Shown: positions 8,640-19,217 of the stretch, in pieces | Position numbering within the stretch: position 1 is the stretch's first letter | Layout: each line of letters opens with the position of its first letter | Origin: Sedimentitalea arenosa | GTDB taxonomy: Bacteria > Pseudomonadota > Alphaproteobacteria > Rhodobacterales > Rhodobacteraceae | Assembly (NCBI RefSeq): GCF_016428585.1 | Contig: NZ_JAELVR010000006.1 | Coordinates: forward strand, 186,001 to 250,000 | Length of the DNA stretch: 64,000 nt | Reading direction: 5' to 3' | Notes under the pieces: generated by a model | The model's database searches: none | Told to the model about the DNA's origin: nothing | What the model saw: the letters and a program-made list of their open reading frames with translations, nothing else | Program-made: the position numbers and the translations under genes

Positions 8640-9704
8640 CTAACTGCGGTCGGAGATCAATCGTCCCACCAGCTGCGCCGTGTAATCGACGATCGGCACG
8701 ATCCGCCCGTAATTCAGCCGCGTCGGGCCGATCACGCCCACCGCGCCGATGATCTTCCGGTCAGCGTTCATATAAGGAGACACAACCAAAGAGGAACCCG
8801 AAAGTGAGAAAAGTTTGTTCTCCGACCCGATAAAAATGCGCACACCCTCGCCTTCCTCGGTCAGTTGAAGGAACTCGGCGATGTCGCGTTTGCGTTCCAG
8901 ATCGTCAAACAAGGAGCGGATACGGTCGATCTCCTCGGAATTGCCATCCTCGGCAAGCAGGTTCGCACGCCCGCGCACGATCAGCCGATCCGATTCGCCA
9001 CCGTCGCCATCCCAGACGGCGAGACCGCTTTCGACCATCTGCCGCGCCAAGTCATCGATCTGCTGGCGGCGGGTCTCGATGTCGGCCTGGATCGAGCGGT
9101 TGACCTCGCTCAGGGTCTTGCCCTCGATCAGCGCGTTGAGGAAGTTCGCCGCCTCCCGCATCGAACTGGGCGTCTGGCCCGGCGGCGGGGTGAACAAGCG
9201 GTTTTCGACATGGCCATCGGCAAAAACCAACACCACCAGCGCGCGGTCATGGCCCAGTGAAACGAACTCTATGTGGCGGATCTCGGCCTCATGCTTGGGA
9301 GTCAGCACCAGTGAGGCCCCATGCGTGACACCCGAGAGCGCCGCGCCAACACGGTCGAGCATGTTGCCCATGTCCGGGGAATTCCCGGCCAACGTATCAT
9401 CCAGCTTGCGCCGGTCGGACTCGTCAAGGTCTCCGACTTCGAGCAGGCCGTCGACGAACATGCGCAGACCCATATGCGTCGGTATGCGCCCCGCGCTGAC
9501 ATGCGGACTGTTGAGCAGGCCGAGAAACTCGAGATCCTGCATCACGTTGCGCACAGTGGCGGCGCTGACCTTCTCGCTCAGCGCGCGGGTCAAGGTGCGG
9601 CTGCCGACCGGATCACCGGTGTCCAGATAGGATTCCACGATCAGCCGGAATACCTCGCGGGACCGGTCGTTCAGTTCGTTCAACAATTTGGTCGCATCGT
9701 TCAT
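8640..9704 (-). CDS. hrcA: Heat-inducible transcription repressor HrcA
   Basis: 354 aa. HrcA represses chaperone genes by binding CIRCE operators. The N-terminal winged helix includes GDPVGSRTLTRALSEKVSAA and TVRNVMQDLEFLGLL; the GAF-like middle and C-terminal regions follow. ATG 9704 has GGGGAAG in range; the ATG nine codons earlier lacks a comparable site. I looked for the CIRCE inverted repeat TTAGCACTC-N9-GAGTGCTAA between 9705 and 9818 and did not find it, so this operon is not obviously autoregulated from there. It is divergent from rph. Confidence 0.95.
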   Translation of the reverse strand: MNDATKLLNELNDRSREVFRLIVESYLDTGDPVGSRTLTRALSEKVSAATVRNVMQDLEFLGLLNSPHVSAGRIPTHMGLRMFVDGLLEVGDLDESDRRKLDDTLAGNSPDMGNMLDRVGAALSGVTHGASLVLTPKHEAEIRHIEFVSLGHDRALVVLVFADGHVENRLFTPPPGQTPSSMREAANFLNALIEGKTLSEVNRSIQADIETRRQQIDDLARQMVESGLAVWDGDGGESDRLIVRGRANLLAEDGNSEEIDRIRSLFDDLERKRDIAEFLQLTEEGEGVRIFIGSENKLFSLSGSSLVVSPYMNADRKIIGAVGVIGPTRLNYGRIVPIVDYTAQLVGRLISDRS

Positions 9705-9818
9705 GCGTGTCTTCCCCGAGCGGAGAACCATTAAAGTCGCTCAGGCGCAAAGGTCAATCGGGGTTGCATAGCCATCCCCCGCGCCTGTATTCCGGCGCCA
9801 GCAAACAAAGGACTTTCC

Positions 9819-10529
9819 ATGCGCCCTTCCGGACGAGATCTAAGCGAAATGCGCCCCGTTTCAATTGAAACGGGTTTCACGAAACATGCCGAAGGATCGT
9901 GCCTGATCAAGATCGGCGACACCCATGTGCTGTGCACCGCCACGATAGAGGACCGGGTTCCTCCCTTCATCAAGGGTTCGGGCCTTGGATGGGTGACGGC
10001 AGAATACGGCATGCTGCCGCGCGCCACCAACACCCGGATGAGGCGCGAGGCGGCCGCGGGCAAGCAGGGCGGACGGACGGTCGAAATCCAGCGCCTGATC
10101 GGGCGTGCCCTGCGCGCGGGCGTGGATCGCGTGGCGTTGGGCGAACGCCAGATCACCGTGGATTGTGACGTGCTTCAGGCTGATGGCGGGACCCGCTGCG
10201 CGGCGATCACCGGCGGCTGGGTTGCGCTGAGGCTGGCGGTTAACAAGCTGATGAAGGTGGGCGACGTCGGCAGCGACCCGCTGGTCGATCCAGTGGCCGC
10301 CGTGTCCTGCGGCATCTATGCCGGGCAGCCGGTGCTGGACCTCGACTATCCCGAGGACAGCGAGGCCGGTGTCGACGGCAATTTCATCATGACCGGTTCG
10401 GGCAAGCTGATCGAAGTTCAGATGTCCGCGGAAGGGTCGATGTTTTCCCGCGATCAAATGAACACGCTGATCGACCTTGCTGAAAAGGGTGTCGGGGAGT
10501 TGGTCGCGGCACAAAAGGCGGCGGCATGA
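9819..10529 (+). CDS. rph: Ribonuclease PH
   Basis: 236 aa, full length. RNase PH is a phosphorolytic 3'-5' exoribonuclease that trims tRNA precursors. The [15 protein letters not shown] opening, the arginine-rich [19 protein letters not shown] and [13 protein letters not shown] segments, and the [19 protein letters not shown] core are all present. It overlaps rdgB by four bases (ATGA), and hemW follows, giving an rph-rdgB-hemW operon. A perfect 20-bp palindrome sits in codons 13-19. Confidence 0.97.
   Translation: MRPSGRDLSEMRPVSIETGFTKHAEGSCLIKIGDTHVLCTATIEDRVPPFIKGSGLGWVTAEYGMLPRATNTRMRREAAAGKQGGRTVEIQRLIGRALRAGVDRVALGERQITVDCDVLQADGGTRCAAITGGWVALRLAVNKLMKVGDVGSDPLVDPVAAVSCGIYAGQPVLDLDYPEDSEAGVDGNFIMTGSGKLIEVQMSAEGSMFSRDQMNTLIDLAEKGVGELVAAQKAAA
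9855..9874. other. Perfect 20-bp palindrome inside rph, parS-like outer arms
   Basis: CCCGTTTCAATTGAAACGGG is its own reverse complement. Its GTTTCA/TGAAAC arms match parS, but the centre is AT instead of CG. It encodes residues of the conserved RPVSIETG segment of RNase PH, so chance from codon choice is quite possible. GTTTCACGAAAC follows directly (9874-9885), a second imperfect arm pair. Confidence 0.4.
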
Positions 10530-11137
10530 CACGCAAGTTCTCCGGCGACCGGTTGCTGATTGCCACGCATAATGCTGGCAAGCTTGAGGAGATGGCGCAT
10601 CTTCTCGAGCCTTACGGGGTGTCGGTGATCGGTGCCGCCGAAATGAACCTGCCCGAACCCGCAGAGACCGAGACCAGTTTTGTGGGAAATGCGCGGATCA
10701 AGGCCCATGCCGCCGCACAAGCGACCGGCCTACCGGCGCTTTCCGATGATTCCGGTATCGAAATTGACGCGTTGAACGGGGCCCCTGGGGTGCACACCGC
10801 CGACTGGGCCGAAACACCCAACGGGCGTGACTTCACCATAGCGATGCAACGCACGCATCGCGAGCTCGAAGCGGTCGGCGCCCCCTCCCCGCGGACCGCG
10901 CGGTTCTGCTGCACGTTGGTTCTGGCCTGGCCCGACGGACATGACGAGGTGTTTCCAGGCGTGATGGCCGGCCAGGTGGTCTGGCCGATGCGCGGCACGC
11001 AAGGGCATGGGTATGATCCGATCTTCGTGCCCGACGGGTATGATGTAACCTTCGGCGAAATGAACAGATGGGAGAAGAACCGCATCAGCCATCGCGCCAA
11101 GGCGGTTCAGGCTTTCGTCGCGGGCTGTTTTGACTGA
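10526..11137 (+). CDS. rdgB: RdgB/HAM1 family non-canonical purine NTP pyrophosphatase
   Basis: 203 aa. It hydrolyses (d)ITP and XTP to monophosphates, keeping deaminated purines out of DNA. The nucleotide-binding start [11 protein letters not shown], the catalytic [20 protein letters not shown] and the GHGYDPIF and [10 protein letters not shown] segments are diagnostic. ATG overlaps the rph stop as ATGA. The end overlaps the proposed hemW start by eight bases, indicating translational coupling. Confidence 0.96.
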   Translation: MTRKFSGDRLLIATHNAGKLEEMAHLLEPYGVSVIGAAEMNLPEPAETETSFVGNARIKAHAAAQATGLPALSDDSGIEIDALNGAPGVHTADWAETPNGRDFTIAMQRTHRELEAVGAPSPRTARFCCTLVLAWPDGHDEVFPGVMAGQVVWPMRGTQGHGYDPIFVPDGYDVTFGEMNRWEKNRISHRAKAVQAFVAGCFD

Positions 11138-12287
11138 CGACTGGCGCCTGGGGGGTTTCGGCCTCTACGTGCACTGGCCGTTCTGCCAGGCGAAGTGCCC
11201 CTATTGCGATTTCAACAGCCATGTCACCGCACGCATCGATCAAGTGCGGTGGCGAAATGCGCTGCTATCCGAACTCGACCGCGTAGCGGCGCAAACGCCG
11301 GACCGTTTGTTGAACTCGATCTTTTTCGGCGGCGGAACACCCAGTCTGATGGAGCCGGAAACTGTAGCCGAGATCATCGAACGCGCATGCCAGCACTGGA
11401 CGCCCGCCAATGACATCGAGATCACGCTTGAGGCCAATCCAGGGTCGGTCGAGGCCGGGCGGTTTCAGGGGTATCGTGACGGAGGTGTCAATCGTGTATC
11501 GATGGGGGTTCAGGCGCTGAACGATGCCGACCTGCGGCGGCTCGGCCGCCTGCACACGGTGGCCGAAGCGCAGGCGGCCTTCGACGTCGCGCGCGCCTGT
11601 TTCGACCGCGTCAGCTTTGACCTGATTTATGCACGGCAGGACCAGAGTCTCGCGGAATGGCGCACAGAACTCGGTACGGCGCTGGACATGGCGATCGACC
11701 ACCTGTCGCTCTACCAACTGACGATCGAGGACGGCACCGCCTTTGGAGATCGCTTCGCTGCCGGAAAGCTGCGCGGCCTGCCCGATGACGACCTTTCCGC
11801 CGATATGTACGAGCTGACCCAGGAACTGTGCGAGGCGCGTGGGCTGCCGATGTACGAAGTCTCCAATCACGCCCGACCCGGCGCCGAATCGCGGCACAAC
11901 CTGATCTACTGGCAAGCCGGGGACTATGTCGGTATCGGCCCCGGCGCGCATGGGCGGGTGACGATTAACGGTAAGCGGTTCGCGACCGAGTCCACCCGCG
12001 CACCCGGTGCATGGCTGGCGGGTGTCGATGCGGGTAGCGGTGAAACCTTGCGCACACAGCTGTCGGGGCTGGAACGGGCCGAGGAATACCTGATGATGGG
12101 GCTGCGACTGCGTCGAGGCCTTGATGTCTCTCGCTACGAGACGCTGGCCGGGCAACCCTTGCCCGAGCAACCACGCAAGAAGCTGGTTGATCTGGGCATG
12201 ATCAACGACACGGGGTCAGAAATAGTTGTTCAAAAACAAGGATTTATGGTGTTAAATGCCGTCATTTCCGAATTTCTTGCCAGCTGA
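11130..12287 (+). CDS. hemW: HemW, radical-SAM heme chaperone
   Basis: 385 aa. The radical-SAM cluster motif is CQAKCPYC (Cys-x3-Cys-x2-Cys) near residue 20, followed by FFGGGTPSLM and the HemW-type C-terminal helical domain (about residues 290-385). HemW proteins were formerly called oxygen-independent coproporphyrinogen oxidase but are thought to deliver heme rather than make it. The start is probably TTG at 11130, giving the family-typical [19 protein letters not shown]; no ATG fits before the cluster. It converges with parB, leaving 12 bases. Confidence 0.9.
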   Translation: MTDDWRLGGFGLYVHWPFCQAKCPYCDFNSHVTARIDQVRWRNALLSELDRVAAQTPDRLLNSIFFGGGTPSLMEPETVAEIIERACQHWTPANDIEITLEANPGSVEAGRFQGYRDGGVNRVSMGVQALNDADLRRLGRLHTVAEAQAAFDVARACFDRVSFDLIYARQDQSLAEWRTELGTALDMAIDHLSLYQLTIEDGTAFGDRFAAGKLRGLPDDDLSADMYELTQELCEARGLPMYEVSNHARPGAESRHNLIYWQAGDYVGIGPGAHGRVTINGKRFATESTRAPGAWLAGVDAGSGETLRTQLSGLERAEEYLMMGLRLRRGLDVSRYETLAGQPLPEQPRKKLVDLGMINDTGSEIVVQKQGFMVLNAVISEFLAS

Positions 12288-12299
12288 GTCCGCGCGCAC

Positions 12300-13187
12300 T
12301 TAGCTTGCGCTCAGAAGGCTGCACAGCCGGTCAAGGTCATCGAGCGATTCGTAGCGGATGACCATCTCGCCCGACTCGCCGCCAGGCTTATGGCTAAGTG
12401 AGACCTTCAACCCGATATTGGCTGACAGATCTCCTTCCAGCGCGCGGGTGTCCGCGTCCTTTTCCGCGGTCGCCTTCGGAGCCTTCGATTTCTGGCTCCC
12501 ACCGTTCACCTGTTTCTTGACCAAGGCCTCGGTTGCCCGGACCGATAGGCCGCCCTTGAGGATCGCGCGGGCCAGTTCCGAGGGATTCTCCGCGGTGATG
12601 AGAGCGCGGGCGTGACCGGTCGTCAGCTTGCCCTCTTGCAGCAAAACCCGCACATCCTCGGGCAGCGTCAGCAGCCGCATGAGATTGGCGATGTGGCTGC
12701 GGCTTTTTCCAAGCGCCTCGGCAAGCTTCTCTTGGGTGTGGCCAAAGCTTTCCATCAATTGCCGATAGCCCGCAGCCTCTTCTACCGGGTTGAGATCCGC
12801 TCGCTGGATGTTCTCGATGATCGCAACCTCGAGCACCTCGACATCATCGAAGTCACGCACGAGAACGGGCAATTCATGCAGCTGTGCCTGCTGCGCCGCG
12901 CGCCAACGGCGCTCGCCCGCCACGATTTCGTAGCGGTCCTTGCCCTTGGGGCGCACGATCAGCGGCTGCAGAACCCCCTTTTCCTTGATCGACGCGGTCA
13001 AATCGTCCAGATCGGCCTGGATAAAACTACGGCGGGGCTGGTTCGGGTTCGCGAAGAGTTGTTCGATCGGCACCATGATGTCGGGCCGGCGGCGCGAATC
13101 CGGTGCGGCCTGAGGTTCCGGCGATACGTCCGCCATGAGGGCCGATAGGCCACGACCAAGGCCGCGCGGTTTGGTCTTCTTTTCCAT
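12300..13187 (-). CDS. parB: Chromosome partitioning protein ParB
   Basis: 295 aa. ParB binds parS, spreads as a CTP-dependent clamp, and is the cargo of ParA. It opens with the ParA-contacting LGRGLSALMADV, followed by the CTPase region (NPNQPRR and GERRWRAAQQAQ), a helix-turn-helix (LAEALGKSRSHIANLMRL, about residue 155) and a C-terminal dimerisation domain. It begins 22 bases after parA. Two perfect parS sites lie 1.4 and 3.3 kb upstream on the map, inside rsmG and mnmG. Confidence 0.97.
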   Translation of the reverse strand: MEKKTKPRGLGRGLSALMADVSPEPQAAPDSRRRPDIMVPIEQLFANPNQPRRSFIQADLDDLTASIKEKGVLQPLIVRPKGKDRYEIVAGERRWRAAQQAQLHELPVLVRDFDDVEVLEVAIIENIQRADLNPVEEAAGYRQLMESFGHTQEKLAEALGKSRSHIANLMRLLTLPEDVRVLLQEGKLTTGHARALITAENPSELARAILKGGLSVRATEALVKKQVNGGSQKSKAPKATAEKDADTRALEGDLSANIGLKVSLSHKPGGESGEMVIRYESLDDLDRLCSLLSAS

Positions 13188-13209
13188 CTGCTCTGCTCCC
13201 CGGCCGCGC

Positions 13210-14019
13210 TCAGGCCGCCATCTTCTTGTGTTTCGTCATGATCTCGCGCGCCAGCGCGCGATAAGCCATCGCCCCTTGCGACTTGGGATCGTAGCTGAGA
13301 ACCGGCATCGCGAAAGACGGCGCCTCGCTGACCCGGACGTTCCGCGGGATCAGCGTTTCGAACACCAGCTCTCCCAGGTTCTCACGCGCATCCTGCTCGA
13401 CCTGCAATGAAAGATTGTTGCGTTTGTCGTACATCGTCAGCACGATCCCTTCGATTCGAAGATCTGGATTGGCTGTCTGCCGCACTTCACGCACCGACAA
13501 CATCAGTTGTGACAGGCCCTCCAGCGCAAAGAACTCACTCTGGAGCGGCACAAGCACCGAATCCGCAGCAACCATAGCATTGACCGTCAGAAGATTCAGC
13601 GACGGTGGACAATCGATCAGGACGTAATTGAACCCGAAGCCTGCGATTTCGTCACGGTGCAACGCGTCGTACAATAGAAAACTGCGCTTTTCGTTGGATA
13701 GCAGCTCGATATCCGCCGAACTGAGATCGACCGTCGCCGGAATGATCGAAAGACCGTCGGTCTGGGTCGGTTGGATCACGTCCGCCAGCGAAACATCGTC
13801 GACCAACAACTCGTAAGTCGTCAAGTTTCGGTCTGTCCGATCGATTCCCAACCCTGTCGATGCGTTGCCCTGCGGATCCAGATCGACCACGAGCACGCGA
13901 AGCCCCTCCTCCGCCATAGCGGCAGCCAGATTGATGGAGGTTGTGGTTTTTCCGACGCCGCCTTTCTGGTTCGCGACGGCGATGATTTGCGGCCTGCGCG
14001 GGGGTAAACGGTCAGACAC
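13210..14019 (-). CDS. parA: Chromosome partitioning ATPase ParA
   Basis: 269 aa. ParA is a deviant Walker-A ATPase that forms the nucleoid gradient moving ParB-parS. NQKGGVGKTTTSINLAAAM, VVDLDPQGNAS and VLIDCPPSLNLLTVNAM are the expected motifs. The start is GTG at 14019 with AGGAG seven bases upstream, overlapping the end of rsmG by eight bases. No additional N-terminal DNA-binding domain is present, as expected for chromosomal ParA (Soj type). Confidence 0.97.
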   Translation of the reverse strand: MSDRLPPRRPQIIAVANQKGGVGKTTTSINLAAAMAEEGLRVLVVDLDPQGNASTGLGIDRTDRNLTTYELLVDDVSLADVIQPTQTDGLSIIPATVDLSSADIELLSNEKRSFLLYDALHRDEIAGFGFNYVLIDCPPSLNLLTVNAMVAADSVLVPLQSEFFALEGLSQLMLSVREVRQTANPDLRIEGIVLTMYDKRNNLSLQVEQDARENLGELVFETLIPRNVRVSEAPSFAMPVLSYDPKSQGAMAYRALAREIMTKHKKMAA

Positions 14020-14635
14020 GCGATACTCCTTCGATTTTCAAGATCACCGCTTCGGGATCCGTGAGGCTGGGAACGGGTTCAACCTGGAAGCTCCAGTCAC
14101 GTCGCGCTTCCTTTACCTCCTTTTCCCATGTGACCCCCTTCGGAAACAAGGCCAATCCGCCCGAAACCAGATGCCTGTCACAGAAATTCAGCAAGCCAGA
14201 CAGATTTGTAAGCGCCCGGGCCGACAGAATGTCAGCGTTTTGCGGATCGGTTTCCTCGATGCGCCGGGATATGACCTCGCCTTCGATTCCGGTTTCACGA
14301 ATGGCAGTACGCAAAAACGTCGCCTTTCGTTGGTCGCTCTCGATCAGCGTTACGCGCATGTCACAAGCGTTCTCCTGTGCCAGAATTCCGATCACGATTC
14401 CAGGGAATCCGCCGCCGCTACCCAGATCGACCCAATGCGCTCCATGTTTAGCACAATCAAAAACTTGCATGGAATCAAGGACATGGCGCTCCCAAATGCT
14501 GGAAACCGTCGACTTCGCGATGAGATTTATCTTCGGGTTCCATTTCAGGACAAGCGCTTCGAACTGTTTCAGCCGTTCCAGTGTTTCACGTGAAACATTC
14601 AGGCCCCGCACCCGCCCGATCGATTCATGGGTCAT
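14012..14635 (-). CDS. rsmG: 16S rRNA (guanine527-N7)-methyltransferase RsmG
   Basis: 207 aa. RsmG (GidB) methylates G527 of 16S rRNA using SAM. The SAM-binding loop is [16 protein letters not shown] near residue 75, and the upstream [13 protein letters not shown] segment is typical. The ATG overlaps the mnmG stop (ATGA), and its end overlaps parA. Codons 13-18 (NVSRET) are written by a perfect parS palindrome at 14582-14597, so this gene also carries a segregation site. Confidence 0.96.
   Translation of the reverse strand: MTHESIGRVRGLNVSRETLERLKQFEALVLKWNPKINLIAKSTVSSIWERHVLDSMQVFDCAKHGAHWVDLGSGGGFPGIVIGILAQENACDMRVTLIESDQRKATFLRTAIRETGIEGEVISRRIEETDPQNADILSARALTNLSGLLNFCDRHLVSGGLALFPKGVTWEKEVKEARRDWSFQVEPVPSLTDPEAVILKIEGVSRV
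14582..14597. other. parS site 1, inside rsmG
   Basis: TGTTTCACGTGAAACA is a perfect match to the 16-bp parS palindrome bound by chromosomal ParB. It lies in the 5' coding part of rsmG, about 5.2 kb from the putative oriC and next to parAB. Confidence 0.95.
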
Positions 14636-16503
14636 GCGCTGCGCACTTTGGCATCGCGTCGCAGCCTCGACAGAAGCAGCGCGAGCGCTGCAGGCGTCAT
14701 CCCGTCGATTCGACCGGCTTGCGCCAAGCTGGCGGGGCGCGCCCCTATCAGTTTCTGCTTTAGCTCGTTGGACAGTCCATCGATCGCAGAATAGTCAAAA
14801 CTTGCGGGGATTGCATGACCCTCATCACGTTTCAGCGCATCGACATGGGAATGCTGTCGCTTGATGTAGTTCGAATAGATCGCGTCCCGCTCGACCTGAT
14901 TTCGAGTTTCCGAGTCCGTTTCGGTCAACGCCGGTATCAAGGGCGCAAGATCATTCAGCGAGACATCCGGGAAAGCGAGGACGTCAAGACCCGTCCTCTT
15001 TTTCCCATCATGGCTCACGCGGATTCCTGCGTCTTCAAGCTGCTTGGACGTAAACACCGCGTCCGACAGTGCCTCGCGCGCCGAAGCCAGTTTCTCCATC
15101 TTTTCCGAGAACGCGACTTCCCTCACCGACCCGACACAACCGAGCGAGAGGCCGAGGGGAGTTAGGCGTTGGTCCGCGTTGTCCGCCCTCAGGGACAATC
15201 GGAATTCCGCGCGGGACGTGAACATCCTGTAAGGTTCACTCACACCGCGGGACGTGAGATCATCTATCATCACGCCAATATAGCTGTCAGACCGACTGAA
15301 GGTCACCGGTTCAGCATCTTTTGCAAACAACGCCGCATTCAATCCCGCGACGAGACCTTGCGCTGCTGCCTCCTCATATCCGGTTGTTCCATTGATCTGC
15401 CCCGCCAGATACAAGCCGGGCACATCTTTCAGCATAAGGTTGGCGGTCAAAGCCCGTGGATCCACATAATCGTATTCGATTGCATAGCCTGGCTGCAGAA
15501 TTTCCGCCGCCTCGAGGCCCTTGATCGAGCGAACATAGTCAACCTGCACGTCGACTGGCAGGGACGTCGAAATTCCGTTCGGATAGACCGTGTTGGTGTC
15601 AAGCCCTTCCGGTTCAAGGAAAATCTGGTGAGAGCTCTTGTCCGCGAAGCGGACGATCTTGTCTTCGATTGACGGGCAATATCGCGGCCCGACTCCGTCT
15701 ATATGGCCGCCATACATTGCGGATCTGGACAAGTTCTTTTGGATAATTTCATGCGTGCGCTGATTGGTATGCGTGATGCCGCAAGAAATTTGCCGCGCCA
15801 AGGGTTTTTGGGAAAGGAAGGAAAACAAGACGGGGTCATCGTCTCCTGGCTGCATTTCCAACCCAGACCAATCGATACTGCGGCTGTCGAGCCGTGGCGG
15901 TGTACCGGTTTTCAGTCGACCCAAAGGCAGTCCAAAGGAATCAATCCGTTCCGCCAGTTTGATGGACGGGTTGTCGCCCATACGACCACCGGGTTTCGCG
16001 ACATCGCCAATGTGAATGACGCCACGCAAGAAAGTGCCGGTTGTCAAAACTACAGACCGCGCCGGAATCTCCGATCCATCAGTAAGAATGATACCTGTGA
16101 CACAGGCGTCTTCGATGAGAAAATCCGCCGCCTCTCCTATGACAATTTCAAGATTGTCGCGGGATTCTGTTTCGGACAGAATAGCTTCGCGATACAAGCG
16201 TCGATCCGCCTGTGTTCGCGGACCCTGAACTGCCGGTCCTTTTCGGCGGTTCAGAAGTCGAAACTGAATCCCAGCCCGATCCGCAACACGGCCCATGACC
16301 CCATCAAAAGCGTCGATTTCCCGCACAAGATGCCCCTTGCCAAGCCCGCCTATCGCCGGGTTGCAGGACATCACACCGATACCGTCGCGTTTTAGCGTAA
16401 CAAGCGCGGTCTTCGCGCCAAGGCGCGCAGCGGCGTGGGCCGCTTCGGTTCCGGCATGTCCACCGCCGATGACGACGACATCAAAATGTTTCACGTGAAA
16501 CAC
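14632..16503 (-). CDS. mnmG: tRNA uridine-5-carboxymethylaminomethyl modification enzyme MnmG (GidA)
   Basis: 623 aa, full length. With MnmE it installs cmnm5 or nm5 groups on the wobble uridine of several tRNAs, using FAD. The Rossmann motif is [19 protein letters not shown] at residues 9-27; the substrate and FAD region includes [13 protein letters not shown] and, later, [16 protein letters not shown]. The start is GTG 16503; its first codons (FHVKH) are the parS palindrome at 16487-16502. It starts three bases after mnmE ends, and its stop overlaps rsmG. Confidence 0.97.
   Translation of the reverse strand: MFHVKHFDVVVIGGGHAGTEAAHAAARLGAKTALVTLKRDGIGVMSCNPAIGGLGKGHLVREIDAFDGVMGRVADRAGIQFRLLNRRKGPAVQGPRTQADRRLYREAILSETESRDNLEIVIGEAADFLIEDACVTGIILTDGSEIPARSVVLTTGTFLRGVIHIGDVAKPGGRMGDNPSIKLAERIDSFGLPLGRLKTGTPPRLDSRSIDWSGLEMQPGDDDPVLFSFLSQKPLARQISCGITHTNQRTHEIIQKNLSRSAMYGGHIDGVGPRYCPSIEDKIVRFADKSSHQIFLEPEGLDTNTVYPNGISTSLPVDVQVDYVRSIKGLEAAEILQPGYAIEYDYVDPRALTANLMLKDVPGLYLAGQINGTTGYEEAAAQGLVAGLNAALFAKDAEPVTFSRSDSYIGVMIDDLTSRGVSEPYRMFTSRAEFRLSLRADNADQRLTPLGLSLGCVGSVREVAFSEKMEKLASAREALSDAVFTSKQLEDAGIRVSHDGKKRTGLDVLAFPDVSLNDLAPLIPALTETDSETRNQVERDAIYSNYIKRQHSHVDALKRDEGHAIPASFDYSAIDGLSNELKQKLIGARPASLAQAGRIDGMTPAALALLLSRLRRDAKVRSA
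16487..16502. other. parS site 2, at the mnmG start
   Basis: TGTTTCACGTGAAACA, again a perfect parS palindrome. It begins inside the GTG start codon of mnmG and encodes its N-terminal FHVKH. It lies about 3.3 kb from the putative oriC and 1.9 kb from parS site 1. Confidence 0.95.
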
Positions 16504-16506
16504 TCC

Positions 16507-17793
16507 TTACTTGCCAAGGCAGAAACTGGCGAAAATTTCGTCCAGCAGGGTCTCGACGTCAACACGGCCGACGAGAGATTCAAGGGCACGAATCGCTGTA
16601 CGCAGTTCTTCGGCCACCAGTTCATACCGATCCGGACCTTCGGACAAAAGAGAGATCCCCGAACACAACGCCGTATTGGCACGCTCCATCGCGATCCTGT
16701 GGCGTTCACGAGTCGCAATTCCGGCGGATGCCGAGCGGTCCCTTAAAGCAACAGATATCCTCTCAACCAGTTCCGACACGCCTTCGCCGGTCTTCCCGGA
16801 GACCGCGCCCTGCCGGTCTGCCCTCGAATCAGCCTTTGGGTGCATAAGGATATCACCATCGCGAAACCGAACCGGAATTTCATCGACACTCTCTGCTAGA
16901 AACACGCGAAGGTCGGCTTGTTCAGCCCGATCCCTTGCCAGTTCAACGCCAAGCCTTTCTACGTGATCAGTCGTCTCTCGCAGACCGGCCGTGTCCAGCA
17001 TCGTCACCGCCAAGCCGTCGAGATCCATTCGAACTTCGATGATATCACGGGTCGTTCCGGCATAATCAGAAGTGATGGCGGCCTTTCGGCCGGCCAACGC
17101 ATTGAGAAGAGTTGATTTTCCAACGTTGGGTTGCCCAACGATAGCCACCTCGAAACCCGTCCGAATACGCTCCGCCATAACGACACCGGCGGATTCCCGG
17201 GCGAGATCCTCTGACACGCCGGCGAGCAGAATCTCGACTTCAGGTGTCACATCTGTCGGCACATCTTCATCCGCAAAATCGATGGTAGCCTCGATCAGAG
17301 AGGCTGCACGAATGAGATCGCCTCGCCAGCGTTCGGCGAGAGCCCCCAATTTGCCTGCCAGAACCGCCTGCGCCTGTCGGCGTTGCGATTCGGTTTCTGC
17401 ATCGATCAGATCGGCCAATCCTTCGACTTGCGCCAGATCCAGCTTGCCGTTCTCCATAGCCCGCCGGGTGAATTCGCCAGGCTCGGCCATCCTTAAACGC
17501 GGATCGGACGACAGTTCTCGCAACACAGCGGATACGACAGCCGTGCTTCCGTGCAGGTGCAGCTCGGCGATATCTTCACCTGTAAAGCTGGCAGGCGCCG
17601 AGAAAGTCAGGACAAGTGCATCATCCAGTCGATCACCGTCCGTCCCACGCAGCGTCCGCAGGACCATCCCACGCGCGTCAGGCGTTTGGCCTGTCAGATC
17701 GCGTACCACCTCGTGCGCAGCTGGCCCCGATACTCGGACGACCGCTATACCCGCCTTGCCGGCGGCAGTGGCAAGCGCAAAGATCGTGTCCAT
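16507..17793 (-). CDS. mnmE: tRNA modification GTPase MnmE (TrmE)
   Basis: 428 aa. MnmE is the GTPase partner of MnmG in wobble-uridine modification. The N-terminal tetrahydrofolate-binding domain starts [20 protein letters not shown]; the inserted G domain has G1 [22 protein letters not shown] and DTAGLRE. The C-terminus ends in FCLGK, with the catalytic cysteine of the C(I/L/V)GK motif. rho follows upstream after 27 bases, consistent with a rho-mnmE-mnmG-rsmG-parA-parB run. Confidence 0.97.
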   Translation of the reverse strand: MDTIFALATAAGKAGIAVVRVSGPAAHEVVRDLTGQTPDARGMVLRTLRGTDGDRLDDALVLTFSAPASFTGEDIAELHLHGSTAVVSAVLRELSSDPRLRMAEPGEFTRRAMENGKLDLAQVEGLADLIDAETESQRRQAQAVLAGKLGALAERWRGDLIRAASLIEATIDFADEDVPTDVTPEVEILLAGVSEDLARESAGVVMAERIRTGFEVAIVGQPNVGKSTLLNALAGRKAAITSDYAGTTRDIIEVRMDLDGLAVTMLDTAGLRETTDHVERLGVELARDRAEQADLRVFLAESVDEIPVRFRDGDILMHPKADSRADRQGAVSGKTGEGVSELVERISVALRDRSASAGIATRERHRIAMERANTALCSGISLLSEGPDRYELVAEELRTAIRALESLVGRVDVETLLDEIFASFCLGK

Positions 17794-17820
17794 CCGTCAC
17801 CTCTGTCCCCGTGTGCGGAT

Positions 17821-19092
17821 TCAGGTGTTCATCGAGTCGAAGAAATCGCTGTTGCTCTTGGTCTGCTTCAGCTTGGAGATCAGGAATTCGATCGCGTCGG
17901 TCGTACCCATCGGGTTCAAGATCCGGCGCAGGACAAAGGTCTTCTGCAAGTCCACCTTGTCGACCAGCAGATCTTCTTTCCGCGTTCCGGACTTGAGGAT
18001 GTCGATTGCAGGGAAGACCCGCTTGTCGGCGATCTTGCGGTCAAGAACGAGTTCGCTGTTACCGGTGCCCTTGAATTCCTCGAAGATCACCTCGTCCATC
18101 CGGCTTCCCGTGTCGATCAACGCGGTCGCGATGATCGTCAACGAACCACCTTCCTCGATATTCCGCGCCGCGCCGAAGAACCGCTTGGGCCGTTGAAGCG
18201 CGTTCGCATCCACACCACCCGTCAGAACCTTGCCCGACGAAGGAACCACGGTGTTGAAAGCTCTACCAAGTCTTGTGATCGAATCGAGAAGAATAACAAC
18301 ATCTCGTTTGTGCTCGACTAGACGCTTGGCTTTCTCGATCACCATCTCGGACACGGCAACGTGACGCGTGGCAGGTTCGTCGAAAGTCGAGGACACCACC
18401 TCGCCCTTGACCGAGCGCTGCATGTCGGTGACCTCTTCTGGCCGTTCGTCGATCAGGAGAACGATCAGGTAACACTCCGGGTGGTTCTTTTCGATCGAGT
18501 TGGCGATGTTCTGCAGGATCACCGTCTTACCCGTGCGCGGCGGCGCCACGATCAGCGACCGCTGCCCCTTTCCGATCGGGGCGACCAGGTCGATGATGCG
18601 CGCCGTTCGGTCCTTGATCGTCGGATCCTCGACTTCCATCTTCAGCCGTTCGTCCGGGTAGAGCGGTGTCAGGTTGTCGAATGCGATCTTGTGCTTCGCC
18701 TTGTCCGGGTCCTCGAAATTGATCTCGGTGACGTTGGTCAATGCAAAGTAGCGCTCGTTCTCGTTCGGCGCCTGCATGACACCGTGGATCGTGTCACCCG
18801 TGCGCAGCGAATGCTGGCGAATCATGTCGGGCGATACGTAGATATCGTCCGGACCGGGCAGATAGTTCGCCTCGGGCGACCGAAGGAAACCGAAGCCGTC
18901 CTGCAGAACCTCGAGCACGCCGTCGCCAGACACCTCCCAGCCCTCGTCCGCGCGTTCTCGCAGGATCTGGAACATCATCTCGCCCTTGCGCATGGTCGAT
19001 GCGTTCTCGATCTCAAGCTCCTCGGCCATGGCCAGAAGGTCCTTGGGGCTTTTCGCCTTGAGGTCGGAGAGGTTCAGTTTTTCAACGGTCAT
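17821..19092 (-). CDS. rho: Transcription termination factor Rho
   Basis: 423 aa hexameric RNA helicase. The N-terminal RNA-binding domain has [19 protein letters not shown] and the RNP-like [19 protein letters not shown]; the ATPase core has [14 protein letters not shown] and [16 protein letters not shown], and the Q/R-loop region follows. The frame is open 29 codons upstream, but [15 protein letters not shown] at 19092 matches the usual Rho start, so I use it although the ribosome-binding site is weak. Confidence 0.97.
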   Translation of the reverse strand: MTVEKLNLSDLKAKSPKDLLAMAEELEIENASTMRKGEMMFQILRERADEGWEVSGDGVLEVLQDGFGFLRSPEANYLPGPDDIYVSPDMIRQHSLRTGDTIHGVMQAPNENERYFALTNVTEINFEDPDKAKHKIAFDNLTPLYPDERLKMEVEDPTIKDRTARIIDLVAPIGKGQRSLIVAPPRTGKTVILQNIANSIEKNHPECYLIVLLIDERPEEVTDMQRSVKGEVVSSTFDEPATRHVAVSEMVIEKAKRLVEHKRDVVILLDSITRLGRAFNTVVPSSGKVLTGGVDANALQRPKRFFGAARNIEEGGSLTIIATALIDTGSRMDEVIFEEFKGTGNSELVLDRKIADKRVFPAIDILKSGTRKEDLLVDKVDLQKTFVLRRILNPMGTTDAIEFLISKLKQTKSNSDFFDSMNT

Positions 19093-19217
19093 GGGAGGCA
19101 AGCCTGTCTGTGTCCGACATCCGCCGGACATGATCTTGTGGGAATGGGAAGACACTATGCCCGGACGGGCAGGTTTCATCGCTGATAGCCAAGACCGGAC
19201 GCGGAGTCAAACCCGGA

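Noticed and set aside
9705-9818. CIRCE operator before hrcA
   Set aside because: Neither TTAGCACTC nor its complement occurs in the interval.
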